A stretch of 64,000 nt of DNA from Pseudomonadota bacterium (GTDB taxonomy: Bacteria; Pseudomonadota; Alphaproteobacteria; Rhizobiales; Phreatobacteraceae): contig JAIUOO010000002.1 in the NCBI GenBank assembly GCA_020161695.1, positions 62,001-126,000 on the forward strand. Reading direction: 5' to 3'. The stretch's first letter is position 1, and each line of letters begins with the position of its first letter. This document shows, one piece after another, positions 24,804 through 32,710 of the stretch. The position numbers and the translations under genes are program-made. The notes beneath the pieces were generated by a model. It was not told where the DNA came from and made no database searches. It saw only the letters and a program-made list of their open reading frames with translations.

Positions 24804-24958
24804 GATGGTCTGCCCCTGCCCTTTCCGGCATGATTAGCACCAGCGACGTGCCGGATGAAATCATCCTGTCGACACGCGGCCGGCCCCAACGCGACACGTT
24901 CGAACGACCGATGGCGCCAGTCCTTGACGGCGCATCGCGGATTCGAGGATATTCTTTG

Positions 24959-24973
24959 TGAAACTATATTTCA
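24959..24973. promoter_or_regulatory. IclR-type operator, site 2
   Basis: TGAAA-CTATA-TTTCA between the divergent iclR and acyl-CoA dehydrogenase genes, 156 bases from the iclR start and 50 bases before the dehydrogenase start. Perfect arms; its position fits both autoregulation and control of the dehydrogenase. Confidence 0.7.
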
Positions 24974-25023
24974 TCAGTTGAAATTCCGCCATGCCCAGCG
25001 TGGCGGCAGGGACCGACGACACC

Positions 25024-26184
25024 ATGGACTTCAGCCTGACGCCCGAGCAGCAGGAGCTGCAGCGCACCGCCACCGACTTCGCGAAACGCGAACTGACCGG
25101 TATCGCCGCCGAGATCGAGGCGTCGGGACAGCCGCTGCCGCATGCCTACCTGAAGAAGCTGGCGGCCATGGGTTATCTCGGCATCAATCTCGATGCCGAA
25201 CATGGCGGCGTCGGCCTTGGCCATCTCGACGCGGTGCTGGTGCTGGAAGCGGTGGCGCGCGTGTCGCCGGCCGTCGCCTTTCCGATCTTCGAGTCCTGCT
25301 TCGGCCCGGTTCTGGCTATCCAGCATTTCGCCGGCGACGAATTGAAGCGCCGGATCATTCCGAAGGTCGTCTCGGGCGACATGATCGTCGCCGTGTCCAT
25401 GTCGGAGCCCGATGCCGGCAGCGCGCTGACCGACCTCAAGACGCGCGGACGGATCGAAGGCGACAGCGTCGTCATCAACGGCCAGAAGCGCTGGTGCTCC
25501 GGCGCCGGCCATTCCGACGCCTATGTCGTCTATTGCCGCCTGTCCGACGAGCCGGGCGCCAAGGGCATCGGCGCGGTGCTGGTCGAGAAGGACGCGCCGG
25601 GCCTCTCCTTTGGCGTGCCGGAGCAGCTCATGGGCTTCCGCGGCATTCCCAGCGCCGACATGCATTTCGACGGCGTGCGCGTGCCGGTCTCGAACATCAT
25701 CGTCCCCGCCGGCGGCTTCAAGAAGCTGATGGAGGCCTTCGATCTCGAGCGTTGCGGCAATTCCACCATGAGCCTCGCCATCGCGGCGGCGGCGCTGGAA
25801 GACGCCCTCGGCTACGTCCAGGAGCGCAAGCAGTTCGGCAAGGCGCTGGTGGATTTCCAGGCGGTTCAGATCAAGCTCGCGGAAATGGCGATGAAGGTGG
25901 AAGCCTCGCGCCTCCTGATCCACCGCGCGGTGACGAATGCGGCGGCGGGCCTGCCCTCGATCATCGATTCGTCGGTCGCCAAGTGCTTCGCCAACGAGAT
26001 GACGCGCGAGGTCTGCGGCGCGGCCATCCAGATCATGGGCGGCTATGGCTATTCCAAGTCGTTCAAGGCCGAGCAGCGGTTCCGCGATTCCTGGGGCTGG
26101 GGCATCGCCGGCGGGTCCATCGACATCCAGAAGATCAACATCGCCTCGGCGCTGGTCGGGCGGCGGTTCGACCAGCGCCGGTGA
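25024..26184 (+). CDS. Acyl-CoA dehydrogenase with isovaleryl-CoA-dehydrogenase-like base position
   Basis: 386 residues with acyl-CoA dehydrogenase landmarks: MDFSLTPEQQELQRTATDFA, VSMSEPDAGSALTDLKTR, QKRWCSGAGHSDAYV, QERKQFGKALVDFQAVQ and QIMGGYGYSKSF. The C-terminal IYEGT glutamate used by medium-chain enzymes is missing (GIAGGSIDIQ). Instead Glu242 in FDLERC aligns with the base of isovaleryl-CoA and long-chain enzymes. An FAD-dependent alpha,beta-dehydrogenation of a branched or cyclic acyl-CoA is therefore plausible. ATG 25024 matches family N-termini; ATG 24991 would add eleven residues. It converges with the SDR gene nine bases away. Confidence 0.88.
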   Translation: MDFSLTPEQQELQRTATDFAKRELTGIAAEIEASGQPLPHAYLKKLAAMGYLGINLDAEHGGVGLGHLDAVLVLEAVARVSPAVAFPIFESCFGPVLAIQHFAGDELKRRIIPKVVSGDMIVAVSMSEPDAGSALTDLKTRGRIEGDSVVINGQKRWCSGAGHSDAYVVYCRLSDEPGAKGIGAVLVEKDAPGLSFGVPEQLMGFRGIPSADMHFDGVRVPVSNIIVPAGGFKKLMEAFDLERCGNSTMSLAIAAAALEDALGYVQERKQFGKALVDFQAVQIKLAEMAMKVEASRLLIHRAVTNAAAGLPSIIDSSVAKCFANEMTREVCGAAIQIMGGYGYSKSFKAEQRFRDSWGWGIAGGSIDIQKINIASALVGRRFDQRR

Positions 26185-26193
26185 GGCGGCCGT

Positions 26194-27072
26194 TCAGGCC
26201 GTGCGCTTGGCGCGGTCCTTCTCGTTGGCGCCGCGGATCATCTCGGCCATGTCGGCCCATTGCTCGTCGGTGAGCTTCGACAGGTTGTAGAAATTGCCGC
26301 CATTGGCGTTGTAGCGCGCGCCGTCGATGGCGATGGTCTGGCCGGTCAGGTATTCGCACCCGTCCGCCATCAGGAAGGTCGCGAGGTTCCTGAGTTCGTG
26401 CATCTCGCCGTTGCGGCCCATCGGACTGCCCTCGCGGCCCTTGTCCTCATCAGCGGCAAGGCCCGGATTGAGCCGCTCCCAGGCGCCCTTGGTCGGGAAG
26501 GGACCGGGCGCGATGGCGTTGAGGCGGATGCCATAGCGCCCCCACTCGGCCGCCAGCGACTGGGTCATGACGTTGATGCCGGCCTTGGACATGGCGGAGG
26601 GCACGGTGAACGGGCCGCCGTTCCAGATCCACGTCGTCAGGATCGAGATGACGGACGCCTTGTGGCCGCCGGCGATCCAGCGCTTGCCGCAGGCGAGCGT
26701 CACGTAGAACGAGCCGTGGAAGACGATGCCGGCGATGGCGTCGAAGCCGCGCGGCGAGATGTCCTTGGTCGGGCTGATGAAATTGCCGGCCGCGTTGTTG
26801 ACGAGGCCGGTCAGCGGGCCGGCCGCGAAGATCTCCTCGATCATCTCGTCCACGGCCTGCGCGACGCGGATGTCGACGGAGTGGGTGATGACCTTGCCGC
26901 CGTGCCTGCCCATGAGTTCGGCGGCCGTCTCATCCAGCACGCCCTTGCGCCGGCCGCAGATATGGACCGTCGCGCCGAGGCGCAGATAGTCCTCGGCCAT
27001 CTCCTTGCCGAGGCCGGTGCCGCCGCCGGTCACGAGGATGCGCTTGCCCTTCAGCACGTCGTCCTTGAACAT
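26194..27072 (-). CDS. SDR of the 2,4-dienoyl-CoA reductase type
   Basis: 292 residues. GGGTGLGKEMAEDYLRLGA, VNNAAGNFISPT, PSAMSKAGINVMTQSLAAEWGRYGIRLN and GPFPTKGAWERLNP closely follow mitochondrial-type 2,4-dienoyl-CoA reductase (DECR1), including a FYNLSKLTDEQW-type tail. Lys163 (SKAG) is kept, but the DECR1 catalytic Tyr position (TTIY) reads TTWI, so the active site differs. It lies 47 bases after the crotonase gene on the same strand, presumably one operon. NADPH-dependent reduction or oxidation of an acyl-CoA intermediate is the expected reaction class. Confidence 0.85.
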   Translation of the reverse strand: MFKDDVLKGKRILVTGGGTGLGKEMAEDYLRLGATVHICGRRKGVLDETAAELMGRHGGKVITHSVDIRVAQAVDEMIEEIFAAGPLTGLVNNAAGNFISPTKDISPRGFDAIAGIVFHGSFYVTLACGKRWIAGGHKASVISILTTWIWNGGPFTVPSAMSKAGINVMTQSLAAEWGRYGIRLNAIAPGPFPTKGAWERLNPGLAADEDKGREGSPMGRNGEMHELRNLATFLMADGCEYLTGQTIAIDGARYNANGGNFYNLSKLTDEQWADMAEMIRGANEKDRAKRTA

Positions 27073-27119
27073 CGTCGTCTCCCTCTGGTTCTTCGTTCTT
27101 CCGACCTGGCCGGGCCGGT

Positions 27120-27911
27120 TCAGCGGCCGCGGAACTCCGGCTTGCGCTTGCCCTTGAAGGCCGCGACCCCTTCCGCGAAATCGTCGCTGCCGAAACAGAG
27201 CACCTGCGCCAGTCCTTCCTCCTCGAGATAGGCTTCGAGCGGCAGGTCGTAGGCGCGGCGCAGAAGGCGCTTGGTCATGCCGAGCGATACGGTCGGCCCG
27301 GCGGCAAGGCCCGCCGCGACCTGCCGAGCGGTCGCCATCAGATCGGCAGCATCGACGAGGCGGGAGGCGAGCCCCATGGCGAAGGCCTCCTCCGCCGCGA
27401 CCTCGCGATTGGTGAGAAGGATGTCGCTCGCACGCACGTGCCCGACCGCGCGCGTGAGCGTGTAGCCGAGCCCGAGATCGGCGACCGCGCCGAGGCCGGG
27501 AAAGCCGGCCTTGAACCGCGCATCGCGCGAGGCGATCACCACGTCGCCGGTCAGAGCCAGCGACAGGCCCGCGCCGGCCGCCGCGCCATTGATGGCGGTG
27601 ACGATGGGCTTGCCGGCATTCAGCAGTGGCGCCAGCCAGCGGTAGCTGCGCTCCATCCGGTCGCGCACCGAGACGGCGCCCCTGTCGTCCATGGCGCGAA
27701 TGTCGCCGCCGGCGCAGAAGGCCCGGCCCGTGCCGGTGAGGATGACCGCGCGGACCGTCGGATCGTCGAGCACCGCGGGCAGGTGCGTCTCGAGCCCGGC
27801 CTTGATGCCGGCCGAAAGCGCATTCATCGACTGCGGCTCGTTGAGCACAATCTCCGCCACGGCACCGTCGCGGAGAACCTTCACCGAATCCGTCATCACC
27901 GTCTGGTCCAT
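27120..27911 (-). CDS. Crotonase-family enoyl-CoA hydratase/isomerase
   Basis: 263 residues with the crotonase fold: NEPQSMNALSAGIKAGL, TGRAFCAGGDIRAM (CoA site and oxyanion hole), INGAAAGAGLSLALTGDVVIAS. Both glutamates of true enoyl-CoA hydratases are absent (GAGLSL; KAGFPGLG), while Asp145 in VADLG sits where PaaG-like isomerases keep their catalytic Asp. An enoyl-CoA isomerase or other crotonase reaction is more likely than hydration. ATG 27911 is preceded by GGAGCAGGTCAG; the much longer frame to 28997 runs antisense to tctC and is spurious. First gene of a two-gene minus operon. Confidence 0.85.
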   Translation of the reverse strand: MDQTVMTDSVKVLRDGAVAEIVLNEPQSMNALSAGIKAGLETHLPAVLDDPTVRAVILTGTGRAFCAGGDIRAMDDRGAVSVRDRMERSYRWLAPLLNAGKPIVTAINGAAAGAGLSLALTGDVVIASRDARFKAGFPGLGAVADLGLGYTLTRAVGHVRASDILLTNREVAAEEAFAMGLASRLVDAADLMATARQVAAGLAAGPTVSLGMTKRLLRRAYDLPLEAYLEEEGLAQVLCFGSDDFAEGVAAFKGKRKPEFRGR

Positions 27912-27936
27912 CTGACCTGCTCCGCCATTCGCTCTC

Positions 27937-27951
27937 TGAAGCGTCGTTTCA
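27937..27951. promoter_or_regulatory. IclR-type operator, site 3
   Basis: TGAAG-CGTCG-TTTCA, nine of ten arm bases as in sites 1 and 2. Located 26 bases upstream of the crotonase start and in the shared 225-base region with the divergent tctCBA operon. Confidence 0.6.
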
Positions 27952-28136
27952 TTCCACGCGATCGGGCGCCTCCTCGCCAGTCCTTCATTCGGGCGAGAGG
28001 TTCGGGGCGGAACGCCGCACCGATCCCGCAAAGGGTTGAACGGCCGGAGCGATTTCGCTCTACTGCCCGACCAGACGGACAACCGTCGAGCGCGCCGCCA
28101 AGAGCGCGATGAAATGCCATCGGGGAGGAAACAAGC

Positions 28137-29126
28137 ATGCCGAAGACCATCTGGACGCCCACGCGCCGCCGCTTCATCGCCTCGTCCTCGACGCTGGCGC
28201 TCGCCGGCCTCGCCGCGCCGGGCCTCGCCCAGAGCCGCTTCCCGAACCGCCCGGTGACGCTGATCGTGCCCTGGACCGCCGGCGGCTCCACCGATGCCGG
28301 CTTCCGCGCGCTGGCGGAAGCGACGCAGAAGCACCTCGGCGAACGCATCATCGTGGAGAACAAGCCCGGTGCCGGCGGCACGCTCGGCCCGGCCCAGATG
28401 GCCGCGAGCGCGAGGCCCGACGGCTACACGCTGGCGCAGATGCCGATCACCATGTTCCGCCTGCCGCACATGACGCGCGTGGCGTTCAACCCGCTGACCG
28501 ACTTCAGCTACGTCATCCACGTCGCCGGCTACTGCTTCGGCACGACGGTGCGCGCCGACAGCCCGCACAAGACGATGAAGGACCTGATCGACTTCGCGCG
28601 CGCCAATCCCGACAAGGTCACCTACGCGACACCCGGCGCTGGCACCTCGCTGCACATCACCATGATGGACATCGCCGCGCGGCAGAACATCAAGTGGACC
28701 CACGTGCCGTTCCGCGGCGCTGCCGAGACCAATGCGGCAGTGCTCGGCGGACACGTCACCGCTCAGGCCGATTCCAGCGGCTGGGCGCCGTTGGTCAATG
28801 CCGGCCAGCTCCGCCTGCTCGCCACCTGGGGCAAGAACCGCACGAAGACCTGGTCGAGCGTGCCGACGCTGCAGGAAAGCGGCATCGACATCGTCGCCAA
28901 CTCGCCGTTCGGCCTTGCCGGTCCGAAGGGCATGGACCCGGGCATCGTCAAGGTGCTGCACGACGCCTTCAAGAAGGGCATCGAGGAACCGGAGCACATG
29001 CGCGTCATGGACCAGCTCGACCAGGAGGTCGACTACATGGACACGGCGACCTACGAGACCTTCGTCAAGAAGATGTACGAAGACATGCGCGAACAGGTCG
29101 AGCGCCTCAACCTGCGCCGCAGCTAG
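28137..29126 (+). CDS. tctC: Tripartite tricarboxylate transporter binding protein (TctC/Bug family), copy 3
   Basis: 329 residues with signal RRRFIASSSTLALAGLAAPGLAQS (twin-arginine type) and the Bug fold (FPNRPVTLIVPWTAGGSTDAGFRALA; IIVENKPGAGGTLGPAQM; VTYATPGAGTSLH; VPTLQESG). It directly precedes the tctB and tctA genes and so is the cognate binding protein; copies 1 and 2 belong to another branch. Start ATG 28137 follows GGGGAGGAAACAAGC. First gene of a five-gene operon ending with a CoA-transferase pair. Confidence 0.92.
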   Translation: MPKTIWTPTRRRFIASSSTLALAGLAAPGLAQSRFPNRPVTLIVPWTAGGSTDAGFRALAEATQKHLGERIIVENKPGAGGTLGPAQMAASARPDGYTLAQMPITMFRLPHMTRVAFNPLTDFSYVIHVAGYCFGTTVRADSPHKTMKDLIDFARANPDKVTYATPGAGTSLHITMMDIAARQNIKWTHVPFRGAAETNAAVLGGHVTAQADSSGWAPLVNAGQLRLLATWGKNRTKTWSSVPTLQESGIDIVANSPFGLAGPKGMDPGIVKVLHDAFKKGIEEPEHMRVMDQLDQEVDYMDTATYETFVKKMYEDMREQVERLNLRRS

Positions 29127-29140
29127 ACTTCGGCAGCGCC

Positions 29141-29608
29141 ATGCGCATTCCCGATCTCGTGGGCGCCGCCATCGTGGCCGGCCTCGGCCTCTTTCTCGTC
29201 CGCGAGGGCGGCAGCCTCGGCTTCGGCGATCCGACCGAGCCCGGTTCCGGCTTCATGTTCTGGTGGATCGGGGTGGCGATGCTGGTCGCCGCGGCGGCTC
29301 TCGCCGGATTCGCGCTGGCGGGCGCGCCGGCAAGCGGACCCGACATCCACCCGGACGGGCGGATGTCGCTCGCACTCGCCTGCATCGCCGCGCTGGCGAT
29401 CTATGCCGTCGCGCTCGAGCGGGTCGGCTTCATCCCCACCTCGGCCGTGCTGCTCACCGGCCTGTTCATCTATGTCGGCGGCTACAGGCCACCGCTGGCG
29501 GCGGCCCTCGGCATCGGCGGTGCGTTCGCCAGCTGGTTCCTGTTCGTGAAGCTGTTATCGAGCAACCTGCCGGCCGGCCTGCTTGCCGGCACCATGCTGG
29601 GGAACTGA
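29141..29608 (+). CDS. tctB: Tripartite tricarboxylate transporter small membrane subunit TctB
   Basis: 155 residues, four predicted membrane helices, starting MRIPDLVGAAIVAGLGLFLV and containing the TctB-typical GFGDPTEPGSGFMFWWIGVAML and FIPTSAVLLTGLFIYVGGYR. It lies 14 bases after tctC and three before tctA. Structural subunit of the solute:cation symporter. Confidence 0.9.
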   Translation: MRIPDLVGAAIVAGLGLFLVREGGSLGFGDPTEPGSGFMFWWIGVAMLVAAAALAGFALAGAPASGPDIHPDGRMSLALACIAALAIYAVALERVGFIPTSAVLLTGLFIYVGGYRPPLAAALGIGGAFASWFLFVKLLSSNLPAGLLAGTMLGN

Positions 29609-29611
29609 GCC

Positions 29612-31114
29612 ATGGACCTGCTCGGCCAGCTCGGCAACGGCTTCCTGATCGCGCTCTCGCTCGACAACCTGTTCTACTGCTTCGCGGGCGTGCTGATCGG
29701 CACGCTGGTCGGCGTGCTGCCCGGCATCGGCCCGATCGCCGCCATGTCGCTGCTGTTGCCCGCGACCTTCGCGATCCCGCCGACCGGAGCGGTCATCATG
29801 CTCGCCGGCATCTATTACGGCTCGATGTATGGCGGCTCGACCACGGCGATCCTCGTCCGGATTCCCGGCGAGGCGGCGTCCGTCGTCACGTGCCTCGACG
29901 GCCATGAAATGGCGAAGCAGGGACGCGCGGGCGCCGCGCTGTTCGTCGCCGCCATAGGCTCGTTCTTCGCCGGCACGGTGGCGCTGGTCGGCCTCATGCT
30001 GCTCGCCCCCGTGATGATCGCGGCGGCGCTCGCCTTCGGGCCCGCCGAATATTGCGCGCTGATGCTGCTCGGCCTCTGCCTCATCGCCTATCTGTCGCAG
30101 GCTTCGGTGCTGAAATCGCTGATCATGGCCGGGCTCGGCCTCGTCCTCGGCCTGATCGGCATCGATTCCATCAACGCCCTGCCGCGGCTCACCTTCGACC
30201 GCCTGGAACTGCTCGACGGCATCGGTCTCGTGCCCGTGGTCATGGGCCTGTTCGGCATCGCCGAGATCCTGAAGAACCTCGAACAGGGCACCGACCGCAC
30301 GGTCGTCACCGCCAAGATCTCGCGGCTCTGGCTGACCAGCGCCGACTGGATCGCCAGCCGCTGGGCCATCGTGCGCGGCACGCTGCTGGGCTTCGTGCTG
30401 GGCATCCTGCCGGGCGGCGGCGCGGTGATCTCCTCCTTCGTCTCCTATGCGCTGGAGCGGCGCATCTCGAAGACGCCCGAGCGCTTCGGCAAGGGCGCCA
30501 TCGAGGGCGTCGCGGGGCCGGAAGCCGCCAACAACGCCGCGGCCGGCTCGGCCTTCATTCCCCTGATGACTCTCGGCATTCCGCCGAACGCGGTGCTCGC
30601 GCTGCTGCTGGGCGCGCTGATCATCCACAACGTGCCGGTCGGCCCGACCATGATCACCCAGCGCCCCGACCTGTTCTGGGGCGTGGTCGCCTCGATGTAT
30701 GTCGGCAATGTCATGCTGCTGGTGCTCAACCTGCCGCTGATCGGGCTCTGGGTGCGCTGCCTGTCGGTGCCCTACGGCATCCTCTTTCCGATGATCCTGC
30801 TGCTCTGCTGCATCGGCGTCTATGCCTCGTCGGGGCAGATCTTCGACCTCTATGTGATGATCTCCTTCGGCGTGTTCGGCTGGCTCGTGGCGCGCTGGGG
30901 CTACGAGCCCGCGCCGCTGGTGCTCGGCTTCGTGCTGGGGCCGATGTTCGAGAACAATCTGCGCAAGGCGCTGATCCTGTCGCGCGGCAGCTGGATGACC
31001 TTCATCGAACGGCCGCTCTCGGCGGTGTTCGTCGTCGCGTCCGTGCTGATCCTGGCAACCGCACTGGTTCCGTGGATCAATGCGAAGCGCAAGGAAATGG
31101 CGACCGAGGAATGA
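29612..31114 (+). CDS. tctA: Tripartite tricarboxylate transporter large membrane subunit TctA
   Basis: 500 residues, about twelve membrane helices, with the family hallmarks GTLVGVLPGIGPIAAMSLLLP, YYGSMYGGSTTAILVRIPGEAASVVTCLDGHEMA, GFVLGILPGGGAVISSFVSYALE and GPEAANNAAAGSAFIPLMTLGIPPNAVLALLLGAL. It is the transport channel that with TctB takes up the carboxylate delivered by TctC. Length is normal. Confidence 0.95.
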   Translation: MDLLGQLGNGFLIALSLDNLFYCFAGVLIGTLVGVLPGIGPIAAMSLLLPATFAIPPTGAVIMLAGIYYGSMYGGSTTAILVRIPGEAASVVTCLDGHEMAKQGRAGAALFVAAIGSFFAGTVALVGLMLLAPVMIAAALAFGPAEYCALMLLGLCLIAYLSQASVLKSLIMAGLGLVLGLIGIDSINALPRLTFDRLELLDGIGLVPVVMGLFGIAEILKNLEQGTDRTVVTAKISRLWLTSADWIASRWAIVRGTLLGFVLGILPGGGAVISSFVSYALERRISKTPERFGKGAIEGVAGPEAANNAAAGSAFIPLMTLGIPPNAVLALLLGALIIHNVPVGPTMITQRPDLFWGVVASMYVGNVMLLVLNLPLIGLWVRCLSVPYGILFPMILLLCCIGVYASSGQIFDLYVMISFGVFGWLVARWGYEPAPLVLGFVLGPMFENNLRKALILSRGSWMTFIERPLSAVFVVASVLILATALVPWINAKRKEMATEE

Positions 31115-31139
31115 CCCGGTCGCAGCAGGGAGACATGTC

Positions 31140-31961
31140 ATGTCCACCGTCCTGACCCTCGACGCCATGGCCCGGCGGGTGAAGCCGGGTATGAAGCTGG
31201 CCCTGCCCGTGGATTACGCCGGCGTTTCGATGGCGATGACCCGACCGCTGATCGCCCATGGCGCGGGAAGGCTGCACGTCGTGTGCCTGCCCACCGGCGG
31301 CATGCAGCCGGACATGCTGATCGGTGCGGGGCTGGTCGAGACCATCGAGACGAGCGCGATGACGCTGGGCGAGGCGGGCGGAGCGCCGTGCTTCGCGCGG
31401 GCGATTGCCGCCGGCTCGATCAGGATCGTCGATTCCACATGTCCGGCGGTCCATGCCGGCTTCCTCGCGGCGCAGAAGGGCGTGCCCTTCGCGACGCTGC
31501 GCGGGCTGATCGGCACCGACATCCTCGCCCACAGGCCGGACTGGAAGGTGATCGACAATCCGTTCTCCGAAACGCCCGACCCCATCGTCGCCATTCCCGC
31601 GATCCGGCCGGACGTCGCGATCTTCCATGCGCCCGTCGCCGACCGCGATGGCAATGTCTGGATCGGCCGGCGGCGCGAACTCGCCTCGCTCGCCTATGCC
31701 TCCGAGCAGACGCTGGTCACGGTCGAGCGGATCGTCGACGAAAGCCTGCTGAGCGACGAACGCACGGCGGCGGGCGTCATCCCCGCCCTCTATGTCGAGG
31801 CGGTGGCCGTGGCGCGGGAGGGCGCGAAGCCGCTCGGCCTTTGGGGCGAATACGGTCCCGACATGATGGAAGTGGCGCGCTATGCGCGGGAGGCCCGCAG
31901 CGAGGCCGGGTTCCGCGCCTTCCTCGATGGTGCCGATCATGCGCTGGAAGCGGCCCGATGA
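31140..31961 (+). CDS. CoA-transferase family subunit A (IpdA/GctA-like)
   Basis: 273 residues of the class I CoA-transferase alpha family: LPTGGMQPDMLIGAGLVETIETSAMTLGEAGGAPCFARAI, DSTCPAVHAGFLAAQKGVPFATLRGLIGTDIL, and ADRDGNVWIGRRRELASLAY. With the next gene it should form a heteromeric enzyme. It may activate the imported acid by CoA transfer, or, as with the related IpdAB, hydrolyse a ring-derived acyl-CoA. ATG 31140 is preceded by AGGGAG; it follows tctA by 25 bases and overlaps subunit B by four. Confidence 0.82.
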   Translation: MSTVLTLDAMARRVKPGMKLALPVDYAGVSMAMTRPLIAHGAGRLHVVCLPTGGMQPDMLIGAGLVETIETSAMTLGEAGGAPCFARAIAAGSIRIVDSTCPAVHAGFLAAQKGVPFATLRGLIGTDILAHRPDWKVIDNPFSETPDPIVAIPAIRPDVAIFHAPVADRDGNVWIGRRRELASLAYASEQTLVTVERIVDESLLSDERTAAGVIPALYVEAVAVAREGAKPLGLWGEYGPDMMEVARYAREARSEAGFRAFLDGADHALEAAR

Positions 31962-32707
31962 GCCCGGTTCTCCCGCGCGAGCGGCTGATCGTCGCCATCG
32001 CCAACCTGCTTGACGGCGTGCGCCATGTCGCGGTCGGCGCATCCTCGCCGATACCGGCAGCGGGCGCGATGCTGCGCCGGGCGCTGGCAGAAGCCGCCGA
32101 CGCCCCGCGCGTGCGCATCTCGATCCTCGGATCGGTGGCGCACAACTTCTTCACCAACGGCAGCGCCGAGTTGTTCGACTGCGCCGGACAGGGCCGGATC
32201 GACGCGTTCTTTCTCGGCGGCGGACAGATCGACGGCGAGGCCAATATCAACCTTGTCGGCATCGGCGACTATCCACAGACCAAGGTGCGCTGGCCGGGCT
32301 CGTTCGGCTCGGCCTATCTCTATTTCGTGGTGCCGCGGGTGATCCTGTTCCGCGAGGAACACTCGCCGCGCGTCTTTGTCGAGAAGGTCGATTTCGTCTC
32401 GGCTCCGGGCACCAGTCCAGAGGGTGTGCACCGCACCGGCGGCCCCCATGCGCTGCTCACCGGCATGGGACAGTTCTCGTTCGACCGCGAGAGGCGGCGC
32501 TTCCGGCTGACCAGCGTCCATCCTGGCCATACGCTGGAGAGCATCAAGGCCGCCACAGGCTTTGCCTTCGACCACGACCCGGTTGCGGCCATGACCGCCG
32601 ACCCTGATGCGCGCGTGCTGGCGCTGCTGCGCGGCCGGGTGCTGGACGAACTCGCCGAGACCTATCCGGAGTTCGCGCGCGGGCTTTCGGCGGAACTGGC
32701 GGCCTGA
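31958..32707 (+). CDS. CoA-transferase family subunit B (IpdB/GctB-like)
   Basis: 249 residues: RLIVAIANLLDGVRHVAVGASSPIPAAGAML, DAFFLGGGQIDGEANINLVGIGDYPQTKVRWPGSFGSAY, VDFVSAPG and THPGHT-like SVHPGHTLESIKAATGFAF. Length and pattern fit the beta subunits of glutaconate-CoA-transferase/IpdB-like enzymes. I do not see the ENG or SEN-type catalytic glutamate of standard class I beta subunits, so hydrolase activity must be considered. Translationally coupled to subunit A; ends four bases before the convergent MFS gene. Confidence 0.8.
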   Translation: MSPVLPRERLIVAIANLLDGVRHVAVGASSPIPAAGAMLRRALAEAADAPRVRISILGSVAHNFFTNGSAELFDCAGQGRIDAFFLGGGQIDGEANINLVGIGDYPQTKVRWPGSFGSAYLYFVVPRVILFREEHSPRVFVEKVDFVSAPGTSPEGVHRTGGPHALLTGMGQFSFDRERRRFRLTSVHPGHTLESIKAATGFAFDHDPVAAMTADPDARVLALLRGRVLDELAETYPEFARGLSAELAA

Positions 32708-32710
32708 TCC

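Noticed and set aside
27120..28997. 625-residue extended crotonase
   Set aside because: The upstream two-thirds is antisense to tctC and crosses the third IclR-type site; ATG 27911 starts a complete crotonase.
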